NCBI GenBank assembly: GCA_015067245.1
Contig: SVMV01000007.1
Location: 1-38,643, forward strand
DNA: 38,643 nt
Direction: 5' to 3'
Source of the DNA: Oscillospiraceae bacterium
Lineage (GTDB): Bacteria > Bacillota > Clostridia > Oscillospirales > Ruminococcaceae
The translations under genes were made by a program, and so were the position numbers. This document shows, piece after piece, positions 1 to 7,804 of the stretch; within the stretch, counting starts at the first letter, position 1; each line of letters starts with the position of its first letter. The notes under the pieces are model-generated. The model did no database searches. It saw only the letters and a program-made list of their open reading frames with translations, and had not been told where the DNA came from.

Positions 1-402
1 GTTGAATTTGTAGCGGTTATACGGCTTTTTCTGCTCCTTTCCTATAACTGCTTTTCAATTCACCACAAATGAGCCGCAGTCATATGTATTCGGGTGGAGA
101 AACCACCCTTTACATATTACATCTCATTTTGAAGTATTTTTGGTTTCTCCGGAGAGAGCATTTTTGGATTTTTTATTGTTACAATACATATAAGGTTAAA
201 GTTGCAACGTGACCTGCAAAGAAAACGATGGAGGACATCGGCTGGAAAAACGCTTTAGGCTGTGCATAGAGAGTATCTGCACTGATTTTGAGGGATGGGG
301 AAAATCAGCGCAAAACTGCAGTTTCTGTAAAAGCAGATGGGATTCTGTAGGGGATAAACAGCCTTAACAAACCCGGGGCCGGCAATGCCGCGGGAGCGGG
401 TA

Positions 403-424
403 AAAAACCTTTTCAAAAGGTTTT
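403..424. other. AACCTTTT/AAAAGGTT hairpin upstream of xis
   Basis: The arms AAAACCTTTT and AAAAGGTTTT form a short A/T-rich palindrome flanked by GGGT and GTCCC, which extend the pairing imperfectly. It may be a weak terminator or attenuator ahead of xis. There is no direct evidence for its role. Confidence 0.35.
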
Positions 425-449
425 GTCCCGCCAGGCGAAGCCGGCCCAG

Positions 450-483
450 GCTTCCATAAGGTAAGTATTACCCTTATGGAAGC
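450..483. terminator. Hairpin GCTTCCATAAGG / CCTTATGGAAGC upstream of xis
   Basis: A 12-bp perfect inverted repeat with a 10-base loop lies about 150 bp before the xis start. No long T run follows on either strand, so it may be a transcript-processing hairpin or protein-binding palindrome rather than an intrinsic terminator. Confidence 0.4.
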
Positions 484-635
484 AAATGTAGCGGTAGCAG
501 AAAAAGAGGTTTAAACAGATGTTCAGCCATAGAAAGAAAAAGCAGAAAGATATGCATCCATACGAAGCCCAAAAGCGGTTTTGCAGTGGTGTAAGCAAAG
601 GTTTTCATTTAAAGGACAGCGTCAGGAGGTTAAAC

Positions 636-833
636 ATGAAAGAAAGAATCAGCATCAAGGATAAGCCTACACTTACCATTGATGAAGCTGCAGAACTTTA
701 TAACATCGGCCAGCATAAACTGCGAGAACTTACAGATGACAGCAACTGCAATTTTGTACTATTTGTAGGCCGAAAAAAGCTTATAAAAAAGCGTCAGTTT
801 GATGAATACATCGCAAAGGCTTATTCAATCTAA
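636..833 (+). CDS. xis: Tn916-type excisionase (Xis-like)
   Basis: A 65-residue protein, matching the size of Tn916 Xis (about 67 residues). The sequence LTIDEAAELYNIG is the first half of a winged-helix (MerR/excisionase) fold of the kind that bends DNA for recombination, and KKLIKKRQFDEYI closes the domain as in Tn916 Xis. The ORF track starts at 519, but I chose 636 because a perfect AGGAGGT lies six bases upstream and the resulting length fits the family. A start at 519 also has a weaker AGAGGT before it and cannot be fully excluded. It lies 79 bp upstream of the integrase on the same strand. Its expected role is to steer the integrase toward excision of the element. Confidence 0.85.
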   Translation: MKERISIKDKPTLTIDEAAELYNIGQHKLRELTDDSNCNFVLFVGRKKLIKKRQFDEYIAKAYSI

Positions 834-912
834 TATGTAGTAAAAGGGAAAAGGGTATGTTATAATTGCAGTAATATATCCTTTTTCTGCCTGTTAAGGA
901 AGGAGAATATAA

Positions 913-2145
913 ATGGCAGAAAGAAGAAAAGACTCTAAAGGCAGAGTTTTAAAGGAAAATGAATCTCAGCGCTCAGATGGTATCTACTGTTACAGATGGA
1001 GAACATCAGACCACAAAAGACATTATATCTATGCAGGAACACTTGAAGAACTGCGAGAAAAAGAGAAAAAAGTACAAAGAGATGTAAGTGATGGAATCCG
1101 TGTTGATGCCCAGCGTGTTACACTGAATGATATATACGAGCTGTGGGTGGTTCTGAAAAAAGGATTGAAACACAATACTTTTACCAATTATCAGTATATG
1201 TATAATCAGTTTGCGAGAAATGATATCGGCAATATCAAAATTGTAAACCTTAAACGTTCTGATGTGCGCAGATTCTATAATCGTCTGATAGATGACAAAG
1301 GACTGAAAATCGCAACGATTGATAATATCCATACCGTTATACATCAGGTGTTGGATGTTGCGGTTGATGACGGTTATCTGCGAAACAATGTAAGTGACAA
1401 TGCACTGAAAGAACTGAAAATGTCCCGCAATCTTTTTACCGAAAATCGAAAAGCACTTACTTTAGAAGAACAGCGTATTTTTCTTGAATATCTTCAAAAA
1501 ACGCCACAATACAACCACTGGTATCCCGTATTTGCATTTATGCTTGGCACAGGCTTAAGAGTCGGAGAAGCTACGGGTTTAAGATGGTGTGATATTGATA
1601 TGGAGAATGACAGTATCAGCGTCAATCACACTCTTGTATACTACAGCAGAGATAAAGGCCATTGCGGTTTTGCGGTAAATACACCTAAGACCAAAGCAGG
1701 TGAAAGAACAGTACCTATGATAGCAAGTGTAAAGGAAGCGCTGATGCTGGAAAAACAGTATCAGGAAGAAGCAGGGATACATAGCCGAGCACTGATAGAC
1801 GGATTTACAGATTTTATATTTGTCAACCGATTTGGCGATGTACAGCATTACGGAACACTCAACAAGGCAATCAACCGCATAGTCCGTGACTGCAACAATG
1901 AAACACTGAACAATACAAAAAATATCGAAAAAGCAGTATTGTTGCCACATTTCAGTTGTCACACCTTGAGGCATACATTTACAACCAGATTGTGCGAATC
2001 GGGAATGAATGTAAAGGTAATTCAAGAAGTTTTAGGTCATTCGGACATTTCAACTACACTTGATATTTATGCCGATGTAACAAGAGATTTGAAGAAAAGA
2101 GAAATGCAGAGGTTTGAAGATTTTATAGGTGAAACAAGAGTGTAA
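913..2145 (+). CDS. int: Tyrosine recombinase, Tn916 integrase type
   Basis: A 410-residue site-specific recombinase. Residues 1-65 resemble the N-terminal arm-binding domain of Tn916 Int (GRVLKENESQRSDGIY pattern). Residues 70-165 form the SAM-like core-binding domain. Residues 180-400 are the catalytic domain with R216 (TGLRVGEA), a lysine at 259 or 261 (TPKTKAGERTVP), H350 and R353 (HTLRH), H376 (LGHSD) and the nucleophile Y386 (TTLDIYADV). All catalytic positions are present, so the enzyme should be active. A good AAGGAGAA site precedes the ATG. With xis it forms the integration/excision module of an integrative element whose body lies left of the window. The coding frame is intact, with no sign of decay. 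Confidence 0.95.
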   Translation: MAERRKDSKGRVLKENESQRSDGIYCYRWRTSDHKRHYIYAGTLEELREKEKKVQRDVSDGIRVDAQRVTLNDIYELWVVLKKGLKHNTFTNYQYMYNQFARNDIGNIKIVNLKRSDVRRFYNRLIDDKGLKIATIDNIHTVIHQVLDVAVDDGYLRNNVSDNALKELKMSRNLFTENRKALTLEEQRIFLEYLQKTPQYNHWYPVFAFMLGTGLRVGEATGLRWCDIDMENDSISVNHTLVYYSRDKGHCGFAVNTPKTKAGERTVPMIASVKEALMLEKQYQEEAGIHSRALIDGFTDFIFVNRFGDVQHYGTLNKAINRIVRDCNNETLNNTKNIEKAVLLPHFSCHTLRHTFTTRLCESGMNVKVIQEVLGHSDISTTLDIYADVTRDLKKREMQRFEDFIGETRV

Positions 2146-2149
2146 ATTC

Positions 2150-2181
2150 ACTGCACCCGTTACTGCACCCACACTGCACCC
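2150..2181 (+). repeat. Three ACTGCACCC direct repeats just after int
   Basis: ACTGCACCC occurs at 2150, 2162 and 2173, a spacing of 12 and 11 bp or about one helical turn, starting five bases after the int stop codon. Tn916-family integrases bind short direct repeats (DR2, arm-type sites) near the element ends through their N-terminal domain, so these are candidate arm sites. The assignment is inference; the repeats themselves are plain in the sequence. Confidence 0.6.
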
Positions 2182-2419
2182 AATTTGCGAAAACATATGA
2201 AAACAGGTGACAGTATATGTATGTTTTGTCTTGAAAAAGTGCAGCAAATGAGATAATATATAAACATATGAAAGCTTATGAAATGGTTTCAGGGGAATTC
2301 CCAACCATGAAGCCTCTTGACAAATAATAGAATTTATTTTGACAAAAGGTACTGTAAAAATGATTTTGCAGGTTTTAGGCAGTTATACCCCATATATACA
2401 CACATAAAATAAAGCAAAA

Positions 2420-2441
2420 ATGCGGCCTTTTCAGGCTGCAT
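2420..2441 (-). terminator. Hairpin ATGCGGCC/GGCTGCAT with minus-strand T run
   Basis: An 8-bp stem with one G-U pair is followed on the minus strand by TTTTTGCTTTATTTT. This is terminator-like for transcription entering from the right, although no minus-strand gene is close. Confidence 0.4.
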
Positions 2442-2461
2442 TAATATGAAATCAATAAATA

Positions 2462-2499
2462 ATCCCCACCAAAGCTCAGATTGATGTTTTGATGGGGAT
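2462..2499 (+). terminator. Putative terminator after int
   Basis: ATCCCCACCAAA pairs with TTTGATGGGGAT with one mismatch, and ATTTTTG follows on the plus strand. It is placed to end int transcription before the next operon. Confidence 0.55.
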
Positions 2500-2564
2500 A
2501 TTTTTGTGCTGTATTCAGTGTTTTGTCCTGTTGTGTAAAGATTCCTTTTGGCTGCATTTTTCAT

Positions 2565-2594
2565 TTGACTAATGCAGGGTAATAAAGGTACAAT
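2565..2594 (+). promoter_or_regulatory. Sigma-A-like promoter for the 2656-4046 operon
   Basis: TTGACT at 2565-2570 and TACAAT at 2589-2594 are separated by 18 bp. The predicted start lies about 55 bp before the first gene. Confidence 0.6.
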
Positions 2595-2655
2595 ATAACT
2601 GTTATATATAAACAAATGCAGTCGCAAGGGCGGCTTTTGAATAAAGGAGAAAATT

Positions 2656-2886
2656 ATGGATTTCAAAGACATTGAACTTTTAGACCTGCAGGATTGCCCA
2701 TACTGCGGAGGTCCTGGCCAGCTTTGGCGTGAAGGCAACTGGGGCAGTTATATTGAATGTGTGGACTGTGGCGCACAGACACCTATTGTAGAGTACAAAA
2801 GCGAAGCAGAGCGCACCGAAGCAGAAAAAAGACTTGCTGACGCCTGGAATCAGGGCAAGGTTGTAAGCTTTGGCAGAGGTGAGTAA
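2656..2886 (+). CDS. Lar-like zinc ribbon protein
   Basis: A 76-residue protein with a treble-cysteine pattern CPYCGG...CVDCGA at residues 14-40, followed by a charged helix that ends in ADAWNQ. This CPxCGG/CxxCGA/AWN layout resembles the Lar (restriction alleviation) family zinc ribbon, which is found in phage and chromosomal small proteins and is often not linked to restriction. An AAGGAG site precedes the ATG. It is the first gene of a three-gene run, with a 4-bp gap to a membrane protein that also ends in a zinc ribbon. Its function here is not known; a nucleic-acid or protein adaptor role is a guess. Confidence 0.7.
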   Translation: MDFKDIELLDLQDCPYCGGPGQLWREGNWGSYIECVDCGAQTPIVEYKSEAERTEAEKRLADAWNQGKVVSFGRGE

Positions 2887-2890
2887 TTTT

Positions 2891-3505
2891 ATGAATCAAT
2901 ATACAGACATAAAGACCACCCCCCTTAAATTCCATATGTTTTTCTGGAAAATATGGATACCAGTACAGATTATTCTTGGCGGCTGGAATTTTGGCACGCT
3001 ATCGGCAGATATGCAGGCCATAGACCTTTATACCGCCATAGATATGGTGTATTATCTGCTTAGCGGTGTGCTGTTTGCAGCCGCCCTTGGCGGCTTTTTT
3101 CGCTGGAAGCGCAGTGCACTTATAAGTGTATTTATACAGATGGCAGCAAATATTTTATATGTGCTTATTGCTTTTGTGCTTGCTTATTCACAGACGCCTT
3201 CCACCGCAAATCTTGCCTTTGGCAGTGTTGCAGGCACCTTTATCCGCTGCATACCTGTTGGAATATACTACTACAAACGCCGCAGGCTTTTTGTTAAGGG
3301 CGGCTACAGCAGGCAGCAGATGCAGGCAATGCAAAACAGCGGTTATTCTGCCAGCTTCAGCGGCAGCTTTGCGCAAAACAGCCGTACTTACAGCAGCACA
3401 CAGCAGGAAAACAGCGGTGAACAGCCGCATTTTTGCCACAACTGTGGCAGGCAGCTGCCAAACAACCCAAACTTCTGCATATACTGCGGAACAAAACTAA
3501 GATAA
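2891..3505 (+). CDS. Membrane protein with C-terminal zinc ribbon
   Basis: A protein of 204 residues. I chose the ATG at 2891 over the TTG used in the track at 2870, because GAGGTGAG lies 8 bases before it and the longer form would overlap the upstream gene. About four hydrophobic segments occupy residues 15-125. A Gln/Ser-rich, low-complexity linker follows, and the last 25 residues form a zinc ribbon with two CxxC pairs (CHNCG...CIYCG). Such zinc-ribbon membrane proteins are common in Clostridia and mostly uncharacterised. The zinc ribbon is expected to face the cytoplasm. It follows the Lar-like gene by 4 bp and precedes the phosphatase by 10 bp, so the three are probably co-transcribed. 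Confidence 0.75.
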   Translation: MNQYTDIKTTPLKFHMFFWKIWIPVQIILGGWNFGTLSADMQAIDLYTAIDMVYYLLSGVLFAAALGGFFRWKRSALISVFIQMAANILYVLIAFVLAYSQTPSTANLAFGSVAGTFIRCIPVGIYYYKRRRLFVKGGYSRQQMQAMQNSGYSASFSGSFAQNSRTYSSTQQENSGEQPHFCHNCGRQLPNNPNFCIYCGTKLR

Positions 3506-3515
3506 GGAGCATTGC

Positions 3516-4046
3516 ATGAAACTTTATGTTGCAAGACACGGCCAGACCCAGTGGAATGCCGAAAACCGTGTGTGTGGCAGCACCAATCTGCCTCTTACCG
3601 ACCTTGGCAAAGATCAGGCAAAACTGCTGGCCGAAAAGGTTAAAGAATATAATATTGATGTGATTATTGCATCACCGATGATGCGTGCAATGCAGACGGC
3701 AGGTGCGGTGAGCATTGCAACAGGTATACCTGTTATAATGGACGACCGCCTGCGCGAGCACGACTATGGCAGTTTTGAAGGTGCAGACCGCAACAGTGAC
3801 GAATACTGGGCGCAGAAATATCAGTTTGCAGCAAAGTTCCCAAAAGGCGAAAGTGTGCTGCAGCTGGCACAAAGGGTGTACAACCTGCTGGGTGATGTAA
3901 AAAAGACCTATCCTGACAAAAACGTGCTGCTGGTAAGCCACGGCGGCGTAAGCCGAATGATAAAAACCTATTTTGAAGATATGACCAATGATGAGTTTTT
4001 TCACTATTCGCCCGAAAACGCATTTGTGGCAGAGTATGAAATGTAG
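3516..4046 (+). CDS. Histidine phosphatase family protein (phosphoglycerate mutase-like)
   Basis: A 176-residue cytoplasmic enzyme of the histidine phosphatase superfamily. The RHGQT motif supplies the phosphorylated H8, the acid residue is in RLREHDYG (E81), and the second histidine is H142 in LVSHGG. The R in SPMMRAMQTA completes the phosphate pocket. Its length fits the short GpmB/CobC/PhoE-like branch; the physiological substrate cannot be told from sequence (sugar phosphates, alpha-ribazole phosphate or other small phosphates). A TAAGGAG site precedes the ATG, 10 bp after the zinc-ribbon membrane protein. It is the last gene of the operon, with a strong hairpin about 190 bp downstream. 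Confidence 0.9.
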   Translation: MKLYVARHGQTQWNAENRVCGSTNLPLTDLGKDQAKLLAEKVKEYNIDVIIASPMMRAMQTAGAVSIATGIPVIMDDRLREHDYGSFEGADRNSDEYWAQKYQFAAKFPKGESVLQLAQRVYNLLGDVKKTYPDKNVLLVSHGGVSRMIKTYFEDMTNDEFFHYSPENAFVAEYEM

Positions 4047-4135
4047 TGACCCTTTTACGTCAAAAGTATCCAAAAGCCTTTGCCAAGGCTTTGCTTGTGA
4101 CTTTTGACAAGGTCAAAAAACAGACTTTCTTACAA
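4047..4135 (-). repeat. Dispersed CTTTTGG/CAAAAG repeat, inverted copy
   Basis: Read on the minus strand this segment runs TTTTTTGACCTTGTCAAAA ... CTTTTGGATACTTTTGACG. The same ordered blocks occur on the plus strand at 29811-29977, and a related block occurs near 12310. It is non-coding and sits directly after the phosphatase stop codon. Confidence 0.6.
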
Positions 4136-4233
4136 TTGCAATCCATTTATAAATGCTCACTGTTAACCAGCTTACAAAATATCAAAAAAACAATCTGAGT
4201 TTATAAATTGAGAAATACTCCATTGATATAACA

Positions 4234-4275
4234 ACAAACCACCGACTGTCACGGAGATAACAGTCGGTGGTTTGT
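4234..4275. terminator. Strong convergent terminator between phosphatase and livF
   Basis: ACAAACCACCGACTGT pairs perfectly with ACAGTCGGTGGTTTGT (16 bp, 10-base loop). TTTTGT follows on the plus strand and TGTTGTTAT on the minus strand, so it may serve both the plus operon and the minus liv operon. Confidence 0.8.
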
Positions 4276-4302
4276 TTTGTATATTTTACACTTTTAAGGG
4301 TA

Positions 4303-5004
4303 TTAGTTGCCGCCAAGGTATGCCTTTTTAATCTGGTCGCTTTCTTTAAGCTGTGCACCTGTGCCTGTAAGCACTACACGGCCGCTTTCCAGAACATAGG
4401 CACGGTCTGCAATGGACAGTGCCATTTCGGCATTCTGTTCAACAAGAAGAATTGTTGTACCCATTTTGTGAAATTCTTTGATAATGTCAAAGATACCCTG
4501 AACCAGAATAGGCGCAAGACCCATTGATGGTTCGTCCAGAATAAGCAGGTCAGGGTGGCTCATCATAGCGCGGCCCATTGCCAGCATCTGCTGTTCGCCG
4601 CCAGAGAGTGTGCCTGCAATCTGGTTTTGTCTTTCGCGCAGACGTGGGAAGTGGTTGTAAACACTTTCGATATCTGCCGCCATATTGTCGCCTTTTGTAT
4701 ACGCGCCCATCTCCAGATTTTCTTTAACGGTCATCTGCAGAAAGATGCGGCGGCCTTCGGGAACGTGGGCAAGGCCTTTGGAAACCAGTTTATATGCTTC
4801 CACCTTGCTTATGTCTTCGTCCTTGAAGGTGATATGGCCTGTTTTGGAACGCAAAAGACCAGAGATTGTTTTGAGAATTGTAGATTTGCCAGCGCCGTTT
4901 GCACCGATAAGTGAAACAATTTCGCCCTTGTGCACTTCAAAGGAAACATCCTTTATGGCGTGAATCTGGCCGTAATAAACATTTATATTTTCAACTTTTA
5001 ACAT
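4303..5004 (-). CDS. livF: Branched-chain amino acid ABC transporter, ATP-binding protein LivF
   Basis: A 233-residue ABC ATPase, the usual LivF length. It has Walker A GANGAGKST near residue 35, signature LSGGEQQ, Walker B LLILDEP and the LivF hallmark EQNAEMAL after the switch region. With LivG it should form the ATPase pair of a branched-chain amino acid (Leu/Ile/Val-type) importer at the cytoplasmic face of the membrane. The start codon abuts the livG stop, so translation is probably coupled. It is the last gene of livK-livH-livM-livG-livF, followed by the shared hairpin terminator at 4234-4275. The specificity of this particular transporter (branched-chain amino acids versus urea or amides) is inferred from family only. 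Confidence 0.93.
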   Translation of the reverse strand: MLKVENINVYYGQIHAIKDVSFEVHKGEIVSLIGANGAGKSTILKTISGLLRSKTGHITFKDEDISKVEAYKLVSKGLAHVPEGRRIFLQMTVKENLEMGAYTKGDNMAADIESVYNHFPRLRERQNQIAGTLSGGEQQMLAMGRAMMSHPDLLILDEPSMGLAPILVQGIFDIIKEFHKMGTTILLVEQNAEMALSIADRAYVLESGRVVLTGTGAQLKESDQIKKAYLGGN

Positions 5005-5853
5005 TTATTTATCCGCCTTTTTACCAAGATAAGCTTCAATAACTTTAGGGTTGGCTTTGATTTCGTCAGGTGTGCCCTTTGCGATGATTTCGCCGTAGTT
5101 GAGAACACAGATACCTTCGCAGATACCCATAACCAAGTTCATATCGTGTTCGATAAGCATAATTGCAATCTGGAATTCGTCACGGATGCGACGGATGTTT
5201 TCCATAAGTTCTGCAGTTTCACTTGGGTTCATACCTGCAGCAGGCTCGTCCAGCAGCAGAATTTTTGGGTTTGTTGCAAGGGCGCGCACAATTTCCAGAC
5301 GGCGCTGTGCACCGTAAGGCAGGCTGCCTGCCTGATGGTGACGCAAATCTGCCATACCAAAGAAGTCCAGCAGTTCCTTTGCTTTGTCATAAGCCTGTTT
5401 TTCGGCCTGTTTATAGCCAAAACCGTGTGTTATGGAAGAAAGCAGGCTTGTGTGCAGCTGGTTGTGCATACCGATTTTAACATTGTCCATAACGGTCATT
5501 TTGCCGAACAGACGGATGTTCTGGAATGTACGGGCAATACCCATTTTGCTTACCTGGTCGCAGCTTTTGCCTTTTGTGTCGTAGCCGTCCAGCAATATTG
5601 TGCCGCGTGTTGGCTGATAAACGTTTGTAAGAAGGTTAAAAACTGTGGTTTTGCCTGCACCGTTTGGGCCGATAAGACCGCAGATTTCGGTTGGACCGAT
5701 AGCAAGGTTAAGGTTGTTAACAGCTGTAAGGCCGCCAAAGTCGATACCCAGCTGGTGTGTCTGCAGCACTGGTGCCTTGTGCATATCTTCGATTGGCACA
5801 ATTGAGTGGCTTGGAAGGGGAACCATAATACGTTCTGATGGTTTTACTGCCAT
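5005..5853 (-). CDS. livG: Branched-chain amino acid ABC transporter, ATP-binding protein LivG
   Basis: A 282-residue ABC ATPase. It has Walker A GPNGAGKTT, the LivG-type signature LPYGAQRRLEI in place of LSGGQ, Walker B ILLLDEPAAGM and the H-loop LIEHDM. The first 30 residues before the ABC domain are longer than in most LivG proteins (about 255 residues). The start is nevertheless well supported by AAAGGAGG seven bases upstream, so I kept it. The gene begins one base after the livM stop and abuts livF, consistent with one polycistronic mRNA. It energises uptake together with LivF. Confidence 0.93.
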   Translation of the reverse strand: MAVKPSERIMVPLPSHSIVPIEDMHKAPVLQTHQLGIDFGGLTAVNNLNLAIGPTEICGLIGPNGAGKTTVFNLLTNVYQPTRGTILLDGYDTKGKSCDQVSKMGIARTFQNIRLFGKMTVMDNVKIGMHNQLHTSLLSSITHGFGYKQAEKQAYDKAKELLDFFGMADLRHHQAGSLPYGAQRRLEIVRALATNPKILLLDEPAAGMNPSETAELMENIRRIRDEFQIAIMLIEHDMNLVMGICEGICVLNYGEIIAKGTPDEIKANPKVIEAYLGKKADK

Positions 5854-5854
5854 A

Positions 5855-6871
5855 TTATTTTTCCTCCTTTGCCTGTTTTTTGTTTGCTAACTGTTTTTTG
5901 AAATATTCAACAGGTGAATATTTTGCCATAAACATTTTGATTTTGTCATTGGATGTGAAAATCATCATTACAATAAGAACTATTGCGTAGATAAGCATGC
6001 GGTAGTCCTGCAGGGAACGCAGCATTTCAGGAAGCATAACAATAAGTGCCCCCGCAATAACGCTGCCGCGGATAGAACCGATGCCGCCAAGCACAACCAT
6101 AACCAGAATTTCGATGGAATAGTTATAGTCAAATGTGCCTGCTGTAAGGATTGAGTAGTTGTGGCTGTAAAGCACCCCTGCTATACCTGCAAAGAAAGCG
6201 GATAGTGAAAAAACAATAAGTTTATAGCGTGTTGCATTTACGCCTACGCTGGTTGCGGCAATTGTGTTGTCGCGCAGGGCCTGGATTGCACGGCCGTGTT
6301 TTGATTTTACAAGGTTCTGGATAACAAACAGTGTGATAAACACAAGAATGATACCGTATGTAAAGCTTGCATCCTGTGGCACACCTTTAAGGCCTGCTGC
6401 ACCGCCTGTAAATTCAAGGTTGATAACAATACTGCGCAGAATTTCGCCAAATGCAAGTGTAACAATTGCAAGGTAGTCCCCTTTAAGACGAAGAACAACC
6501 AGACAAACCAAAGCACCAAATATTGCACCAAGGATGCCGCCTGCCAGCAAAGACAAAGGGAAACGCACTGCCACAGGAATCTGTGGAAAGCTGTTTGCCA
6601 AAAATTTGGATAAAAGACCGCCGGTGTAGGCACCTATGGACATAAATGCCGCATGGCCAAGGGAAAGTTCGCCCAAAAAACCGATAACAAGGTTAAGGGA
6701 AACTGCAAGGATAACTGCAACGCAGATTGGCACCAGCATACTTTTCATGTGACGTGTTGCGTTGCCTGTTTGTATCATAACTGTAACAACAAGATAAAAC
6801 GCCAGCACGATTGCATAGTTTATCAGGTTGTTTACAGTGCTTTTTCTAAGCTTTTTCTGTGATTTTTTCAT
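5855..6871 (-). CDS. livM: Branched-chain amino acid ABC transporter, permease LivM
   Basis: A 338-residue membrane permease with about 9-10 hydrophobic segments. The LivM hallmarks GELSLGHAAFMSIGAY (N-terminal third) and the coupling-loop segment GGIGSIRGSVIAGA near residue 270 are present. The ORF track uses a GTG at 6880. The ATG at 6871 is preceded by AGGTG at good spacing and gives a normal N terminus (MKKSQKK), so I prefer it. It pairs with LivH to make the transmembrane channel. The C-terminal tail is lysine-rich (KKQLANKKQAKEEK). It lies between livH and livG with almost no spacing. Confidence 0.92.
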   Translation of the reverse strand: MKKSQKKLRKSTVNNLINYAIVLAFYLVVTVMIQTGNATRHMKSMLVPICVAVILAVSLNLVIGFLGELSLGHAAFMSIGAYTGGLLSKFLANSFPQIPVAVRFPLSLLAGGILGAIFGALVCLVVLRLKGDYLAIVTLAFGEILRSIVINLEFTGGAAGLKGVPQDASFTYGIILVFITLFVIQNLVKSKHGRAIQALRDNTIAATSVGVNATRYKLIVFSLSAFFAGIAGVLYSHNYSILTAGTFDYNYSIEILVMVVLGGIGSIRGSVIAGALIVMLPEMLRSLQDYRMLIYAIVLIVMMIFTSNDKIKMFMAKYSPVEYFKKQLANKKQAKEEK

Positions 6872-6880
6872 ACCCTGCAC

Positions 6881-7756
6881 CTATACCTTTTCGTTGATTT
6901 TTTTGCCCAAGAGGCCTGTTGGCTTAAGGCAGAGAACAAGAACAAGCACGCCAAAAACAATAGCGTCAGAAAGTTCTGTGGAGATGTAAGCTTTTGCAAG
7001 GTTTTCGATAACACCAAGGAGAATGCCGCCCAGCATAGCGCCAGGGATGCTGCCGATGCCGCCAAATACAGCAGCAACAAAAGCCTTGATACCAGGCATA
7101 CTGCCAGAATATGGGCCGATAAAGCCGTATGTTGCGCCAAAGAAAAGACCTGCAACAGATGCAAGAGCAGAACCAATTGCAAATGTAACTGTGATTGTTT
7201 TGTTTACGCTGATACCCATAAGCTCGGCTGCGTCACGGTCTTCAGAAACTGCGCGCATTGCCTTGCCCATTTTTGTTTTATTGATAAACAGTGTAAGGGC
7301 AACCATGATGATAACTGTAACGATAAGTGTTTCGATACTTTCGCCCTTTACTGTGAGTTCGCCGATGTGGATAGGCTCCATATTGAAAACTTTTGGAAAG
7401 CTCTTCTGTGTGGAACCAAAGATAAGCAGTGCCAGCGACTGCAAAAAGTAGGATACACCGATAGCGGTGATAAGTACTGAAAGGGATGGTGAAGAACGCA
7501 GCGGTTTATATGCAATTCTTTCTATCAGCACACCCATTACAACACATACCAGAACGCTTACCAGTATACCTGCAACAGCAGGCAGACCCATGCTGTTTAC
7601 AGCGACAATAACGGTGAACGCACCTACCATAATAACGTCACCGTGAGCAAAGTTAAGCATCTTTGCTATGCCGTATACCATTGTGTAACCAAGGGCTATC
7701 AGGGCGTAGATACTGCCCAGGCTTAAGCCGCTTATAAGGTTTGAAAGAAAGTTCAT
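6881..7756 (-). CDS. livH: Branched-chain amino acid ABC transporter, permease LivH
   Basis: A 291-residue inner-membrane permease. The start was moved from 7795 to 7756, because the ATG there has GGAG seven bases upstream and begins the conserved MNFLSNLISGLSLGSIYAL N terminus. LivH landmarks include ALGYTMVYGIAKMLNFAHGD and the coupling segment FGGIGSIPGAMLGG. About eight membrane segments are visible. It heads the livHMGF block, downstream of livK and separated from it by about 440 bp of non-coding structured sequence. This suggests it has its own RNA start or receives reduced read-through from livK. Confidence 0.92.
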   Translation of the reverse strand: MNFLSNLISGLSLGSIYALIALGYTMVYGIAKMLNFAHGDVIMVGAFTVIVAVNSMGLPAVAGILVSVLVCVVMGVLIERIAYKPLRSSPSLSVLITAIGVSYFLQSLALLIFGSTQKSFPKVFNMEPIHIGELTVKGESIETLIVTVIIMVALTLFINKTKMGKAMRAVSEDRDAAELMGISVNKTITVTFAIGSALASVAGLFFGATYGFIGPYSGSMPGIKAFVAAVFGGIGSIPGAMLGGILLGVIENLAKAYISTELSDAIVFGVLVLVLCLKPTGLLGKKINEKV

Positions 7757-7780
7757 AATAACGCTCCGTTTAAGGACAAT

Positions 7781-7804
7781 ATCGGGCAGGAGCACCTGCC
7801 CGAT
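7781..7804. other. Perfect 10-bp hairpin in the livH leader
   Basis: ATCGGGCAGG-AGCA-CCTGCCCGAT is a perfect inverted repeat 25 bp upstream of the livH start codon. On the minus strand it precedes the livH ribosome binding site, so it could shape the 5' end of a processed livH mRNA. On the plus strand it is followed by TTGTCTTTTTATTTTTTT, which looks terminator-like but has no plus-strand gene to serve. Confidence 0.55.

Larger units (their letters stand above)
1..635. other. Non-coding region upstream of xis
   Basis: I see no supportable gene here. The short ORFs in the track (413-598 minus and the 5' part of 519-833) lack family features. The stretch holds two clear inverted repeats (listed separately) just ahead of xis. 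Its position suggests it is the interior side of the mobile element whose int/xis end follows, so the rest of the element would lie left of the window. That is inference from the usual cargo-xis-int order. Confidence 0.5.
2182..2560. other. Element end and intergenic region after int
   Basis: No gene is supportable here. AAACATATGAAA is repeated directly at 2191 and 2262, which could be part of the element end. Two hairpins follow (separate entries). The true element-chromosome junction must lie somewhere between the ACTGCACCC repeats and the promoter at 2565, but cannot be fixed without an unoccupied relative. Confidence 0.45.

Noticed and set aside
2656-2886. Lar-like protein as evidence of an anti-restriction or prophage system
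   Set aside because: No phage or restriction gene is nearby; the zinc ribbon fold is widespread and the gene sits in a chromosomal operon outside the element end.
2870-2890. TTG start for the membrane zinc-ribbon protein
   Set aside because: The ATG at 2891 has a ribosome binding site and avoids overlap with the upstream gene.
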